NCBI GenBank assembly: GCA_023284085.1
Contig: JAKVHY010000017.1
Coordinates: forward strand, 52,348-116,347
DNA: 64,000 bases
Direction of reading: 5' to 3'
DNA from: Shewanella benthica
GTDB taxonomy: Bacteria; Pseudomonadota; Gammaproteobacteria; Enterobacterales; Shewanellaceae
Below the pieces are notes generated by a model that had not been told where the DNA came from, ran no database searches, and saw only the letters and a list, made by a program, of their open reading frames with translations. The position numbers and the translations under genes were made by a program. Every line of letters begins with the position of its first letter. Positions within the stretch are counted from its first letter, which is position 1. This document shows, in pieces, positions 33,632 through 42,139 of the stretch.

Positions 33632-34393
33632 TTAAAGCTCAATGCTCTCTTTGAGTGACTCCATTGTTAGGGCGTAATGGCGCATGTCTAACTGCTTTTC
33701 TTTGCTAACCATTGGGGATATCGTTTTAATCATGTTTTCATAGGAAAGAGATGGGCATGCTTTTTGCCATTTCAGGCCCTGCAATATCCAGCATAGCGCA
33801 TCAAAAGTGGGCCTTAAGTCGCAATCATAGCCAAACTGCCTTAAAAACCTGTTTTGTCCCATAGCGACCGCGCCTCTCTCAACTTCATTCAACAAGAGTA
33901 TGCACTTAAGAATATCCTCTTTACTTGATAGTAGTTCACCTTCTGAAATCGCTCTCTTCCATACGCTCTGAGCTTGTTCTTTTACTTCAATAAAAAGGAC
34001 TTGTAGGTTCCCTACAAATTCAGGGCTAGCAAGGTTGTAAATGTGGGGGTTCACGCCTAGGAAGTTAATGCAGAGATCATCTTTATCTGCGGCCCAGCAT
34101 TTCATCGGATCATACGCCATCGAGTATATGATTTTTTCTTGGTTAGACAGTGAGTCTGAATTGATTATTTTATTCACATTTTTTGAGACATCATTGATGT
34201 GTTGGATATACAGCGAGACGACAATATCTTCTTTACAGCTAAAGTAGTTGTATAAGGTTTTCTTTGAGCATCCAGCTCGACTTGCAATGGTTGCCATTTT
34301 AAAAGAGCACATGCCTTGCTCTTTTATGACCTCAGCAGATGCTTTTAAAATGTCACTTATAACCTTTGGCGGATTGAGTAAATAGTTATTCAT
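33632..34393 (-). CDS. TetR-family regulator
   Basis: 253 residues. The N-terminal helix-turn-helix is clear: ILKASAEVIKEQG, MATIASRAGCSKKTLYNYF, CKEDIVVSLY (residues ~12-60). The long C-terminal ligand domain is not recognisable. It is convergent with the LanC-like gene and divergent from the DsbL-like gene. A perfect 26-bp palindrome lies 92 bp upstream in the shared intergenic region, a good candidate for its operator, so it may control the sulfotransferase module. Confidence 0.88.
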   Translation of the reverse strand: MNNYLLNPPKVISDILKASAEVIKEQGMCSFKMATIASRAGCSKKTLYNYFSCKEDIVVSLYIQHINDVSKNVNKIINSDSLSNQEKIIYSMAYDPMKCWAADKDDLCINFLGVNPHIYNLASPEFVGNLQVLFIEVKEQAQSVWKRAISEGELLSSKEDILKCILLLNEVERGAVAMGQNRFLRQFGYDCDLRPTFDALCWILQGLKWQKACPSLSYENMIKTISPMVSKEKQLDMRHYALTMESLKESIEL

Positions 34394-34484
34394 ACAGGGT
34401 TTCTGCTCATGGCTCTCGTTATTATAGTGTCACTTTCGCCATAACATCTCGCCCTGATTTTAAGGAGAAAACCTCATTCTGTGA

Positions 34485-34510
34485 CATACATTAAAATATT
34501 TTAATGTATG
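34485..34510. promoter_or_regulatory. Perfect 26-bp palindrome
   Basis: The half site CATACATTAAAAT is followed directly by its exact reverse complement (34485-34497 / 34498-34510). It lies between the divergent TetR and DsbL-like genes. Size and symmetry suit a TetR-dimer operator. A TATAAT at 34578-34583 is a possible -10 element for the dsb side. Confidence 0.75.
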
Positions 34511-34663
34511 GGAGTGTCTTGGCAATTTGCTGCTAGTTTGTGAAATAGCGCCTTATAAGCGTAAACCTTTGGTTTCCTATAATTCAATATTTAGTCACGG
34601 AACATAACGTTGTACCTCGTTAACATAATCATCAGAAACTAACCTGATCATTATCGAGGAAAC

Positions 34664-35266
34664 ATGAAAACATCACTTACTACCTTGGCTGCAGCATTGT
34701 TTATGACATTCACAGCATCTGCAGCAAACGTAATTGATATTGATACTCCAGCACTGGATAACACAGTCCAAAAGGTTTACTCCGTCTACTGTCCGTTCTG
34801 TTACAAGTACGAAAAATCCGTTACCCCTAACTTAATCAAAAACCTACCAAGTGGTACAAAATTTCAGGGTATCTGCTTAGAGAATAAAGGTGAACTTGGC
34901 CTTGAAGCCTGTGAAGTACTAGCCGCTGCTGACACCATCAGTCATAAAAAATACAAGCAAGCCAAGATGGCGATGTATGCCGCTATTCACGATAAAAAGC
35001 TTAAAAATGTTAAAGGGTCTAAAGCTGTCAAAGGCGAACTAGCCGCCATAGGTCTGAAGGCCGCTGGGATCTCTCAAGCCGAATTTGAAAGCGCGCTTAA
35101 CTCTTCTAAAGCACAAGAGAAGCTAGCCTATGACCGCACAATTGCACTCACTATCGCTAAGTTGAAAGGCATTCCGGCTATCGTCGTGAGCGGTAACAAG
35201 ATGATTGACACCAGCACGATTACTTCATTAGCGAACCTTGACGAAACCATCAAGAACAACCTTTAG
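34664..35266 (+). CDS. DsbL-like periplasmic thiol oxidase
   Basis: 200 residues with a cleavable signal peptide (MKTSLTTLAAALFMTFTASA). The thioredoxin fold carries the active site VYCPFCYKYE near residue 43-46 and the cis-Pro loop KGIPAIVVSGN near 170. The CPFC motif and the location upstream of a DsbB homologue and arylsulfate sulfotransferase match the dsbL-dsbI-assT arrangement of uropathogenic E. coli, where DsbL oxidises AssT. GAGGAAAC precedes the ATG. The overall length is close to DsbA/DsbL. Specificity for AssT is inferred from context. Confidence 0.9.
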   Translation: MKTSLTTLAAALFMTFTASAANVIDIDTPALDNTVQKVYSVYCPFCYKYEKSVTPNLIKNLPSGTKFQGICLENKGELGLEACEVLAAADTISHKKYKQAKMAMYAAIHDKKLKNVKGSKAVKGELAAIGLKAAGISQAEFESALNSSKAQEKLAYDRTIALTIAKLKGIPAIVVSGNKMIDTSTITSLANLDETIKNNL

Positions 35267-35274
35267 GATCCATC

Positions 35275-35886
35275 ATGATAACTAAACTCAAACTCTGGTT
35301 TGCCGAACTGAAGGCAAACCCGCTTCCCACTCTGGAAGCAACTCAAGAAGGTCGCGCCGTATGGGCCGTTATGGCCACCGCATGTGTGTTCTTACTGGGC
35401 TCAGCAATGGGGTTTTTCCAGGTTTTTCTAGAGATGGACCCTTGTGAAAACTGCGTCTACATCCGCTTCAGCCAATTCTGCATTCTGATTGCTGGCGTGA
35501 TAATGATCATCAACCCTAAAAATAATGTGCTGAAGATCCTCGGTCTCGCCCTAGCTTGGTACGGCATTTTTTACGGCCTAGACAAAGCAATCATCTTGGC
35601 AGGACAGCATGTATCGAGTCATGCCGCAGATGCAGGTCTGGATCTATTCCAATCGGGTCAAGGCGCTAATGCTTGCTCGCTAGAGCCAACGTTCCCTCTA
35701 GGACTACCACTTCATGAGTGGCTACCGTTCGAGTTTGCCCCATCAGGTATTTGCGGCGAAGACGACTGGTCACTACTCGGTTTAAACATGGCTCAATACT
35801 GCATTATCAGTTACGCCGTATTCATTGCCTGTGCACTGCCATTGACCATTGCTTTTATTACTAAAACCCTAAAAAAGGGCAAGTGA
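35275..35886 (+). CDS. DsbB/DsbI-like quinone-linked disulfide oxidoreductase
   Basis: 203 residues, four hydrophobic helices. The first redox Cys pair is in DPCENCVYIR and the second loop pair is Cys in ANACSLEP and SGICGEDDW, with WLPFEF in between. It would reoxidise the DsbL-like protein and pass electrons to quinone in the inner membrane. It begins 8 bp after the DsbL-like gene; its stop overlaps the next start (GTGATG). It is larger than E. coli DsbB (176) and closer to the DsbI type. Confidence 0.9.
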   Translation: MITKLKLWFAELKANPLPTLEATQEGRAVWAVMATACVFLLGSAMGFFQVFLEMDPCENCVYIRFSQFCILIAGVIMIINPKNNVLKILGLALAWYGIFYGLDKAIILAGQHVSSHAADAGLDLFQSGQGANACSLEPTFPLGLPLHEWLPFEFAPSGICGEDDWSLLGLNMAQYCIISYAVFIACALPLTIAFITKTLKKGK

Positions 35887-36068
35887 TGAAATCATTTATA
35901 GCATTAGCCACTCTCGCTGCGCTAATCGTCGGCTGTACATCTGCTCCGAGATCAGTAGAGGTCATAACCTATCAAGACGGCAGCATTGTTTGCAAAACCA
36001 TTACTGATAAAGCGACAGAGTATATAGATATTAAAGCCGCTTCAGAGTGCCCAATCAAAGGCTTATAG
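35886..36068 (+). CDS. Small lipoprotein in the dsb-assT operon
   Basis: 60 residues. The signal peptide MKSFIALATLAALIVGC ends with a lipobox (L-I-V-G-C). The mature peptide of about 43 residues has exactly two more Cys (IVCKTI and SECPIKG), which could form a disulfide. The ATG overlaps the stop of the DsbB-like gene (TGATG), which implies coupled translation. I do not recognise the family; the final SECPIKGL may be diagnostic. It may be a substrate or helper of the disulfide system, which is speculative. Confidence 0.75.
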   Translation: MKSFIALATLAALIVGCTSAPRSVEVITYQDGSIVCKTITDKATEYIDIKAASECPIKGL

Positions 36069-36101
36069 CCAAAAAACAAGTGATAAACCAGGAAGATGAA
36101 G

Positions 36102-36860
36102 ATGAAAAAAACAGCGCTAATTGTGGGCTTGGTAGGGGCGATTGTAGTGCCTACTACGAGTGCAAGTATGCTCGCTATAGAGACCGGGATAATGGATTGG
36201 AGTGATAGCACTGAGGCCTATTTTGGTGAGGGAAAAAGTGAGAATGAGTTTGTCACTATTAAGGGGGCAACAGGTAGCGCTTTTGGCGATATATATGCTC
36301 ACGTTAAGTTAGAGGATTTTACCGATTCAGACATGATGGGCTCTGAAATCAACATAGTAGGCCAAATCAATATTGGCGACAGCGATTTCAATTGGTACGG
36401 ACAGGTGTTTAGTAAGCAAAAACCTGTTTGGTCAGAGACCAACACTCTGCTTGGCTTTAGCCATGACAAAGCGTGGGATAACGGTTGGTACACCCAAGTT
36501 GCAGTGGCTGGGCATATCGTCACTTCTGATTACAACCATTTTAGTAAGCCAAGCGGCGAAAAATTTGATGCAAATGGATTCAATGGTGGCTACGCCTATC
36601 TGGGTGTTAGCAAGGGCTTTAGTGGATTAAATCAAGACTTCACATTCGGTTGGTGGCAAGAGCATTACTTTGGTCGGGGCGACGACTACCTAGTGGTATC
36701 AGGCGATGTTGAAGACCACGGTTTTAACGGTCAAGTCACTTTAAGGTGGCATCTTGTTGGCGGAATATCAGCAGCGATTCAATACCGTTACGCGCAAAAC
36801 AATCTTGGTAAAGAGGGCTGGCAAAACGCCATGTTCTATTCAATGCAGTACAACTTCTAA
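36102..36860 (+). CDS. Tsx/OmpK-like outer-membrane beta-barrel
   Basis: 252 residues with a signal peptide (MKKTALIVGLVGAIVVPTTSA). The mature part has alternating aromatic and polar strands (FGDIYAHVKLEDF, DFNWYGQVFSKQKPVW, NGWYTQVAVAGHI, FTFGWWQEHYFG) and ends in a terminal Phe (YSMQYNF), the usual barrel sorting signal. It resembles nucleoside-channel Tsx/OmpK proteins. AGGAAG at 36090-36095 favours ATG 36102 over 36096. In this operon it may admit aryl sulfates or phenols for AssT; that is inference. Confidence 0.8.
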   Translation: MKKTALIVGLVGAIVVPTTSASMLAIETGIMDWSDSTEAYFGEGKSENEFVTIKGATGSAFGDIYAHVKLEDFTDSDMMGSEINIVGQINIGDSDFNWYGQVFSKQKPVWSETNTLLGFSHDKAWDNGWYTQVAVAGHIVTSDYNHFSKPSGEKFDANGFNGGYAYLGVSKGFSGLNQDFTFGWWQEHYFGRGDDYLVVSGDVEDHGFNGQVTLRWHLVGGISAAIQYRYAQNNLGKEGWQNAMFYSMQYNF

Positions 36861-36893
36861 TTGAAACAAATTATCTATTTTCCGGAGTATAAG

Positions 36894-38600
36894 ATGAAGA
36901 AAACGATACTAGCTACATCATTGGCCATTGGCCTCATTGGTTTAAGTGGCGCCGCGGTTGCCGGTGGTGACTGGGCAGATAAGTACCTAACAACCGTAAA
37001 GACTCAAGGTGAGATCGGTATTGTTAAAGTTAACCCGTACGACTTTGCACCACTCACGGCGATTATTGACCTCAATGGTTTTGAAATTTCTAATGTAGAA
37101 GTTCGTGTAGAGCCAAAAGCTGGTGGTGTTCCTATTGAGTATCCAGTCGATGATGTCGCTGTGACGACTCACAACGGCATCCCGGTATTTGGTCTATATG
37201 CAGACTATCAAAATACGGTAAGCGTTAAGTACGTTAAGAACGGTCAAAAAATCTCAGAGACATACAAAATAAATACCGGACCATTGAAAAAACTCTTGTT
37301 TGATGGTCAGACTCGAACTTTCCCTGAAGTTAAGCCGGTTAAAGTTGACCATGAATTCAAAGACAGACTTTACATGGTTAACCACTTAGGTGCTGACGAT
37401 AAAACTGAGGGCTGGGATAACTACCCTATTGTGTTTGTTACCGATACAACGGGCGAAGTTCGTTGGTTTATGGATTGGGATAAGGTCTACGATCAAGATA
37501 CAACTAAAGGTATCGCAATGGGCTTCCATTTAGCAGATAACGGTGAGCTTTATTGGGGACAAGATCATTACTACGCACGTTATGACATGCTAGGTCGTAA
37601 AGTATTTAAGCGAGACATGCCGCGCGGCTTCACTGGTTTCTCACATGCAATGCTAGAGATGCCAAACGGTCATTATCTATTACGAGTGGCTAAAGAGAAG
37701 TATCTTCGTGAAGACGGTAAGCGTATTGATACCGTTCGTGACCACGTTATTGAAGTTGATCAGACTGGAAACGTCGTTCATGTATGGGACTTCAATAAAA
37801 TCTTCAACAACATGCGTGACGATCTACTTGTTGGCCTAGATAGCGGCGCTGTCTGTCTAAACGTTGACGAGAGCCATGCCGGTGAAACCATGGATATCGA
37901 ACCCGATGCTCCATACGGTGACCTTCCTGGTGTTGCTGCTGGACGTAACTGGGCCCACATCAACTCCATTGAGTACGATGCAAAAGATGACACTGTTATC
38001 GTCTCTATGCGTCACCAAGGTACTGCGAAAGTCGGTCGTGATGGTGATGTTAAGTGGATCCTTGCAGCGAATAAAGGTTGGGGTGAGCTTAGCGATAAAG
38101 TGCTAACGCCAGTCGACTCTAAAGGTAATAAGCTAGATTGTGATGAAAATGGCCGTTGTAGTGATACTGATTTTGATTTCCCTTGGACTCAGCACACCTC
38201 GTGGTTAACTTCTCGTGGCACCTTGGTTTCATTTGATAATGGTGATGGTCGCTACTTTGAGCAACCAGCTATTCCTACGATGAAGTATTCTCGTGGTGTT
38301 GAGTATAAGATCAACGAAGACAAGATGACCGTTGAGCAGACCTTTGAGTACGGTAAAGAGCGTGGCTATGAGTGGTATTCAGCTATCACTTCAAACATCG
38401 AATGGCGAGAAAAGACTGAAACCTTCTTCATGTACTCTGCGGCAGCGGGCTTATTCTCCGGGGAACCAGGCAAGCATTTTATCAATGAAGTGACTGAAAG
38501 TGGGAAAGTGAAAGTAGAGCTAACGATTAACTCTATGGCGAAGACTGAGCCTTCTTATCGAGCACTTATTGTTGAACCGAAGACGTTATTTACTAAGTAA
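36894..38600 (+). CDS. assT: Arylsulfate sulfotransferase
   Basis: PAPS-independent periplasmic transfer of sulfate between phenolic compounds. 568 residues from ATG 36894 (GGAG at 36884-36887) with signal peptide MKKTILATSLAIGLIGLSG. The beta-propeller body carries His212 (GFHLADNGEL), His251 (GFSHAMLEMPNGHYLL), His355 (NWAHINS), Arg373 (SMRHQG) and His434 (WTQHTSWL). These fall within one or two positions of the catalytic His252, His356, Arg374 and His436 that I recall for E. coli AssT. Cys416 and Cys422 (CDENGRC) have the spacing of its essential disulfide. It is the last gene of the module, followed by a hairpin. Confidence 0.94.
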   Translation: MKKTILATSLAIGLIGLSGAAVAGGDWADKYLTTVKTQGEIGIVKVNPYDFAPLTAIIDLNGFEISNVEVRVEPKAGGVPIEYPVDDVAVTTHNGIPVFGLYADYQNTVSVKYVKNGQKISETYKINTGPLKKLLFDGQTRTFPEVKPVKVDHEFKDRLYMVNHLGADDKTEGWDNYPIVFVTDTTGEVRWFMDWDKVYDQDTTKGIAMGFHLADNGELYWGQDHYYARYDMLGRKVFKRDMPRGFTGFSHAMLEMPNGHYLLRVAKEKYLREDGKRIDTVRDHVIEVDQTGNVVHVWDFNKIFNNMRDDLLVGLDSGAVCLNVDESHAGETMDIEPDAPYGDLPGVAAGRNWAHINSIEYDAKDDTVIVSMRHQGTAKVGRDGDVKWILAANKGWGELSDKVLTPVDSKGNKLDCDENGRCSDTDFDFPWTQHTSWLTSRGTLVSFDNGDGRYFEQPAIPTMKYSRGVEYKINEDKMTVEQTFEYGKERGYEWYSAITSNIEWREKTETFFMYSAAAGLFSGEPGKHFINEVTESGKVKVELTINSMAKTEPSYRALIVEPKTLFTK

Positions 38601-38626
38601 GAGGCATCATAAATAAAAGCATAATA

Positions 38627-38657
38627 AAATATGGCCGCTAGGATGGTGGCCATATTT
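38627..38657 (+). terminator. assT terminator-like hairpin
   Basis: AAATATGGCC (38627-38636) pairs perfectly with GGCCATATTT (38648-38657) around an 11-nt loop. Confidence 0.7.
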
Positions 38658-38867
38658 AGATTCTCATATGTGTTAACCGCCACTCGATGTTTACATGCTG
38701 TTAACTCAAGCGTACAGGCCAACAGTTTTTAATATTTCCCCATGCCTGACTTCAACTTATGTTCATGCTTAAATCTGTCTGACTATTTAAAAGCTGACGA
38801 TGGCCATTTTATAATGGCTATAACCACTTTTATAACAATAATTATAAGATTAACTGGAGCTATGAGC

Positions 38868-39713
38868 ATGAGCTGTCCCCACAATAACTATCGGGCCATA
38901 GAAGATGATATCCATACGGATTTTAAAGATGATATGTCCTATGGCGACTACCTTCATTTAAATCAGGTGCTATCGGCGCAGCAGCCTTTATCTGATCAAC
39001 ATGATGAGATGTTATTCATTGTGATCCATCAGGCGAGTGAGCTATGGCTCAAGCTGGCGGGACATGAACTCACTAATGCGGTGAAGAATATTCAGGAGGG
39101 AGATTTTGGCCATGCTTTCAAGGTCATCTCTCGGGTGAAGCAGATCCTTAATCAGCTGACTCAGTCCTGGAATATTTTGTCGACCTTGACGCCGGTGGAC
39201 TATCTTAAGTTTCGGGATGCCCTTGGGCATTCTTCCGGTTTTCAGTCCTATGGTTACCGTAAAGTCGAATTCTTATTGGGTAATAAAAATGCATCCCTGC
39301 TCAAGGTTCACGAAAGCGACCCTGTGGTGCACCAGGAGCTGAAACAGATCCTCGAGGCGCCCAGCCTCTACGATGTCACCATTAAGTTATTGCATGACAA
39401 AGGTCTCATCATAGATGCAGATGTGTTAACCAGAGATTTCAGCCAAGCCTATCAGAGCAATGACTCGGTTTTAAATGCTTGGTTAAACGTGTATAGAAAT
39501 GCCGATGAACACTTTCAACTCTATGAGTTAGCAGAAAAATTAATCGATATAGAAGATAGTTTTCAGCAATGGCGTTTCAAGCATATGTATACGGTGCAGC
39601 GCATCATAGGCAATAAGATGGGCACAGGTGGCTCATCGGGTGTTGGTTTCTTGAAAAAAGCGCTGGATATTAGCTTCTTCCCGGAACTGTTTGAGCTTAG
39701 AACTCATCTATAG
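38868..39713 (+). CDS. kynA: Tryptophan 2,3-dioxygenase
   Basis: Heme dioxygenase that opens the indole ring of L-tryptophan to N-formylkynurenine. 281 residues from ATG 38868, the best-spaced ATG after GGAG at 38856-38859; a 126-base in-frame extension upstream encodes an unlikely leader. Family marks are MSYGDYLHLNQVLSAQ, HDEMLFIVIHQASELWLK, SSGFQSYGYRKVEF, and the C-terminal heme-ligand His in FKHMYTVQRIIGNKMGTGGS. A TATAAT lies at 38810-38815. It is followed by the kynureninase-like gene after 82 bp, forming a kynurenine-pathway unit. Confidence 0.95.
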   Translation: MSCPHNNYRAIEDDIHTDFKDDMSYGDYLHLNQVLSAQQPLSDQHDEMLFIVIHQASELWLKLAGHELTNAVKNIQEGDFGHAFKVISRVKQILNQLTQSWNILSTLTPVDYLKFRDALGHSSGFQSYGYRKVEFLLGNKNASLLKVHESDPVVHQELKQILEAPSLYDVTIKLLHDKGLIIDADVLTRDFSQAYQSNDSVLNAWLNVYRNADEHFQLYELAEKLIDIEDSFQQWRFKHMYTVQRIIGNKMGTGGSSGVGFLKKALDISFFPELFELRTHL

Positions 39714-39795
39714 GTACTGACTCATACAGATAGAGACGCACTGCTAATTTGCATTAACAATAAAAACAACAGCACTGGCTTTTGGAGAAGAAAGC

Positions 39796-40983
39796 ATGAC
39801 TCAGGATATCGCGTTATCACTGCAGCCCCACTATAAAAATTTTAAGGTTAGCGAACGTATTTTATTGTCGGGACATTCACATCAAGCCTGGCCGGATGTA
39901 GCCAAGCAAGGCTTACTTAAGTGCTTCGATGATGCGGCAAAACATATCGATGATAAGTGGCTGGCCGCCTTTGAAAAGGCCGATAGAGTAAGAGATTTTT
40001 ACCGTGGGCTGCTCGGTGAGCGCGATGCGCAGATCGCATTAGGTGCCTCGACCCATGAGCTGTTATTACGCTTCTTGTCGGATCTGAACTGCTTTAAACG
40101 ACCGGTTAACAGGCCGATAAAAATCGTTACCACAGATGGTGAATTTCACTCGCTGCGCAGGCAGCTGAATCGCTTAAAAGCGCTGAATATTGAAATTGAA
40201 GTGGTGCCAGTACAGCCAAGTGCTAGCTTAGCCGAGCGAATCATCGACAAGCTCGATGAGAAAACCGACGCTGTTATGGTTTCAGCGGTATTTTTTGCTA
40301 CCAGTGAGATTTTCAAAGATGTTGGAGTCGTCGCCAAAGCCGCTGCCAGTTTGAATGTTCCCTGTTTAGTGGATGCCTATCATGCACTGAATGTGTTGCC
40401 CTTTAATCTCAGTTTATGGCAGTTAGAGTCGGCATTTGTGGTTGCTGGAGGCTATAAATATTGCCAGGCGGGTGAGGGTAACTGCATGCTGAGGATCCCG
40501 ACAAATTATCAGGGCAGTCCCATTATTACCGGCTGGTTTGCCGAGTTTGATGTACTTGATCAAGCGCCTGGGAAAGTGGGCTTCGGCCCGGGTCAGAGTG
40601 CATTTGCAGGTTCCACCTATGATCCTGTGAGTCATTACCGTGCGGCAGAAGTATTCGATTTCTTCGAAGCACAGAACCTTGCAGATACCAAGCTTAGGGA
40701 GATCAGTCAGCAACAGATAACACTGCTATGGCAAGGTATTGAAGCCATGGGGCTCAGTAACGACATCCTGGCATTGCCGTCTCATGCTATGGCTAACAAT
40801 GCCGGCTTCTTATCTTTAACCACAGCCAAAGCGAGTGACTGGGTGGCGCAACTGGCTGAAAGAGGCATCTTGTGTGATAGTCGTGGCGATCAGTTACGGT
40901 TTGGCCCGGCGCCTTATGTTTCTATGGCGCAGCTCAATCAGGCGCTCAATGTGGTCGAAGATCTGGCTAGCTGTCTTAACTAA
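39796..40983 (+). CDS. PLP-dependent class V enzyme, probable kynureninase
   Basis: 395 residues, aminotransferase class V fold. The PLP lysine is in VVAGGYKYCQAGEGNCML near residue 220, Asp in CLVDAYHALNVLPF, and the C-terminal domain ends with ERGILCDSRGDQLRFGPAPY, the usual class V end. The start HSHQAWPDVA near residue 27 is also seen in kynureninase-like proteins. Its place right after kynA makes kynureninase (kynU) the natural reading: cleavage of kynurenine to anthranilate and alanine. A formamidase is not seen beside it. GGAGAAG precedes the ATG. Confidence 0.82.
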   Translation: MTQDIALSLQPHYKNFKVSERILLSGHSHQAWPDVAKQGLLKCFDDAAKHIDDKWLAAFEKADRVRDFYRGLLGERDAQIALGASTHELLLRFLSDLNCFKRPVNRPIKIVTTDGEFHSLRRQLNRLKALNIEIEVVPVQPSASLAERIIDKLDEKTDAVMVSAVFFATSEIFKDVGVVAKAAASLNVPCLVDAYHALNVLPFNLSLWQLESAFVVAGGYKYCQAGEGNCMLRIPTNYQGSPIITGWFAEFDVLDQAPGKVGFGPGQSAFAGSTYDPVSHYRAAEVFDFFEAQNLADTKLREISQQQITLLWQGIEAMGLSNDILALPSHAMANNAGFLSLTTAKASDWVAQLAERGILCDSRGDQLRFGPAPYVSMAQLNQALNVVEDLASCLN

Positions 40984-40995
40984 AAGAGAGGGATG

Positions 40996-41265
40996 ATGAT
41001 TAAGTTTATCGAGTGTCAGCTATTGCCGAGTAAGCAAGAGGCATTTTCAACGGCGCAGCGCTGTTGGAGTGAGGTGTCAGCTTGCCCGGGCTTTATCAGC
41101 CAGTATGTCTCACTGTGGCGTGACGAACAGAGCCACAGCAATTATATGCAAGATCAGTTTAATATGGCTCGTGCTCAGGTGAAATTCGAGGAGTATATCG
41201 ATGAGATAGTGGGTTACCTGCTGCCAACCATCTCCAGTTGGCAGATAGACCCAGCAGCTCAATAG
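40996..41265 (+). CDS. Small DUF4937/YdbC-like protein
   Basis: 89 residues, soluble. MIKFIECQLLPSKQEAFSTA, then WSEVSACPGFISQYVSLWRDEQSHSNYM resembles ferredoxin-fold monooxygenase-like (ABM/DUF4937) proteins. Two adjacent ATGs (40993, 40996) follow GAGAGGG; the second gives better spacing. It lies 10 bp after the kynureninase-like gene, so it is the third gene of the tryptophan-catabolism unit. It is shorter than I recall for the family and seems to lack the segment between GFI and SLWRDE. Function unknown. Confidence 0.65.
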   Translation: MIKFIECQLLPSKQEAFSTAQRCWSEVSACPGFISQYVSLWRDEQSHSNYMQDQFNMARAQVKFEEYIDEIVGYLLPTISSWQIDPAAQ

Positions 41266-41272
41266 ATTAATA

Positions 41273-42010
41273 TCAAATGCCTTTAGCTCTGATCCGCTTA
41301 ACATTCGCATTCATCAAATGGCGTAGCAGGTAACGAAATAGGAATTTCTTTATCCCCGATAGGTTACTGCCATAACTTTTGTAGAAATCATCGGGTTGAA
41401 TATACAAACCCAAATCATCGGCTATCCCCTCGCTTTGAATATAGGTATCCTCACCCCGCCAGTCGATATCCGGGTTTGATAGGTTCTTGGTCGCAATACC
41501 AAAGCCGGAAAACTGCTGACACTGCTCACCAAAGCTTTGCTGTACTTGGGTAAGGTAGTCACTATCAATAATATAACCCTCTAAATTTATCCAGCTGCCA
41601 TCTAGCTCTACTTCCACCCAACTATGGATGATCCGTTTCGGTGCTATCGAAAATAGATAGTTAGGAATAGCGCCGCGCTGGAGCTCGTTAAAGATGGTAA
41701 AACCGTGAAATCGACTGGGGATCCCAACGGCTCTTAATAGCGCCATTAGCAAGGTGCCTTTGGTATTGCACTGGCCGTAGCCATCTTTTAAAACCTGGCT
41801 GGCAGATAAGCGGTCATCGGCATTATAGCCAAACTGAATTTCATCACGGACATAATGATAGATGGCGCCGATAGCATCATATTGGCTCAGCATGGCCCAG
41901 TCTCGTTTATCGACTAGCCTCTGAATATTTGGATGTTCAAAATCTAACATGGCAGTGGTTTGTAGATGCTGTTTAGTTATCTCGTTTTGCTTCGTTGATA
42001 TTCTTATCAT
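41273..42010 (-). CDS. Transglutaminase-like protein
   Basis: 245 residues of the transglutaminase/protease-like superfamily. The catalytic Cys is in DGYGQCNTKGTLLMALLRAVGIPSRF, the His in HSWVEVELDGSWINLEG, with a following Asp in YIIDSDY. No signal peptide, so cytoplasmic. AGGAG stands five bases before ATG (read on the minus strand), which confirms the start. It is convergent with the DUF4937 gene, ending only 7 bp from it. Substrate unknown. Confidence 0.88.
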   Translation of the reverse strand: MIRISTKQNEITKQHLQTTAMLDFEHPNIQRLVDKRDWAMLSQYDAIGAIYHYVRDEIQFGYNADDRLSASQVLKDGYGQCNTKGTLLMALLRAVGIPSRFHGFTIFNELQRGAIPNYLFSIAPKRIIHSWVEVELDGSWINLEGYIIDSDYLTQVQQSFGEQCQQFSGFGIATKNLSNPDIDWRGEDTYIQSEGIADDLGLYIQPDDFYKSYGSNLSGIKKFLFRYLLRHLMNANVKRIRAKGI

Positions 42011-42139
42011 GCTAACTCCTGAATCAAGCTGTCGTATCTACTTAGTGACTATTTACTAAGTGTCTATGCGCTGATACTAGGAGTTTGTGCTGTAGATAAA
42101 TTGAATAAACTGGCTAACTTGAGCGGATATCTAGCTCAC

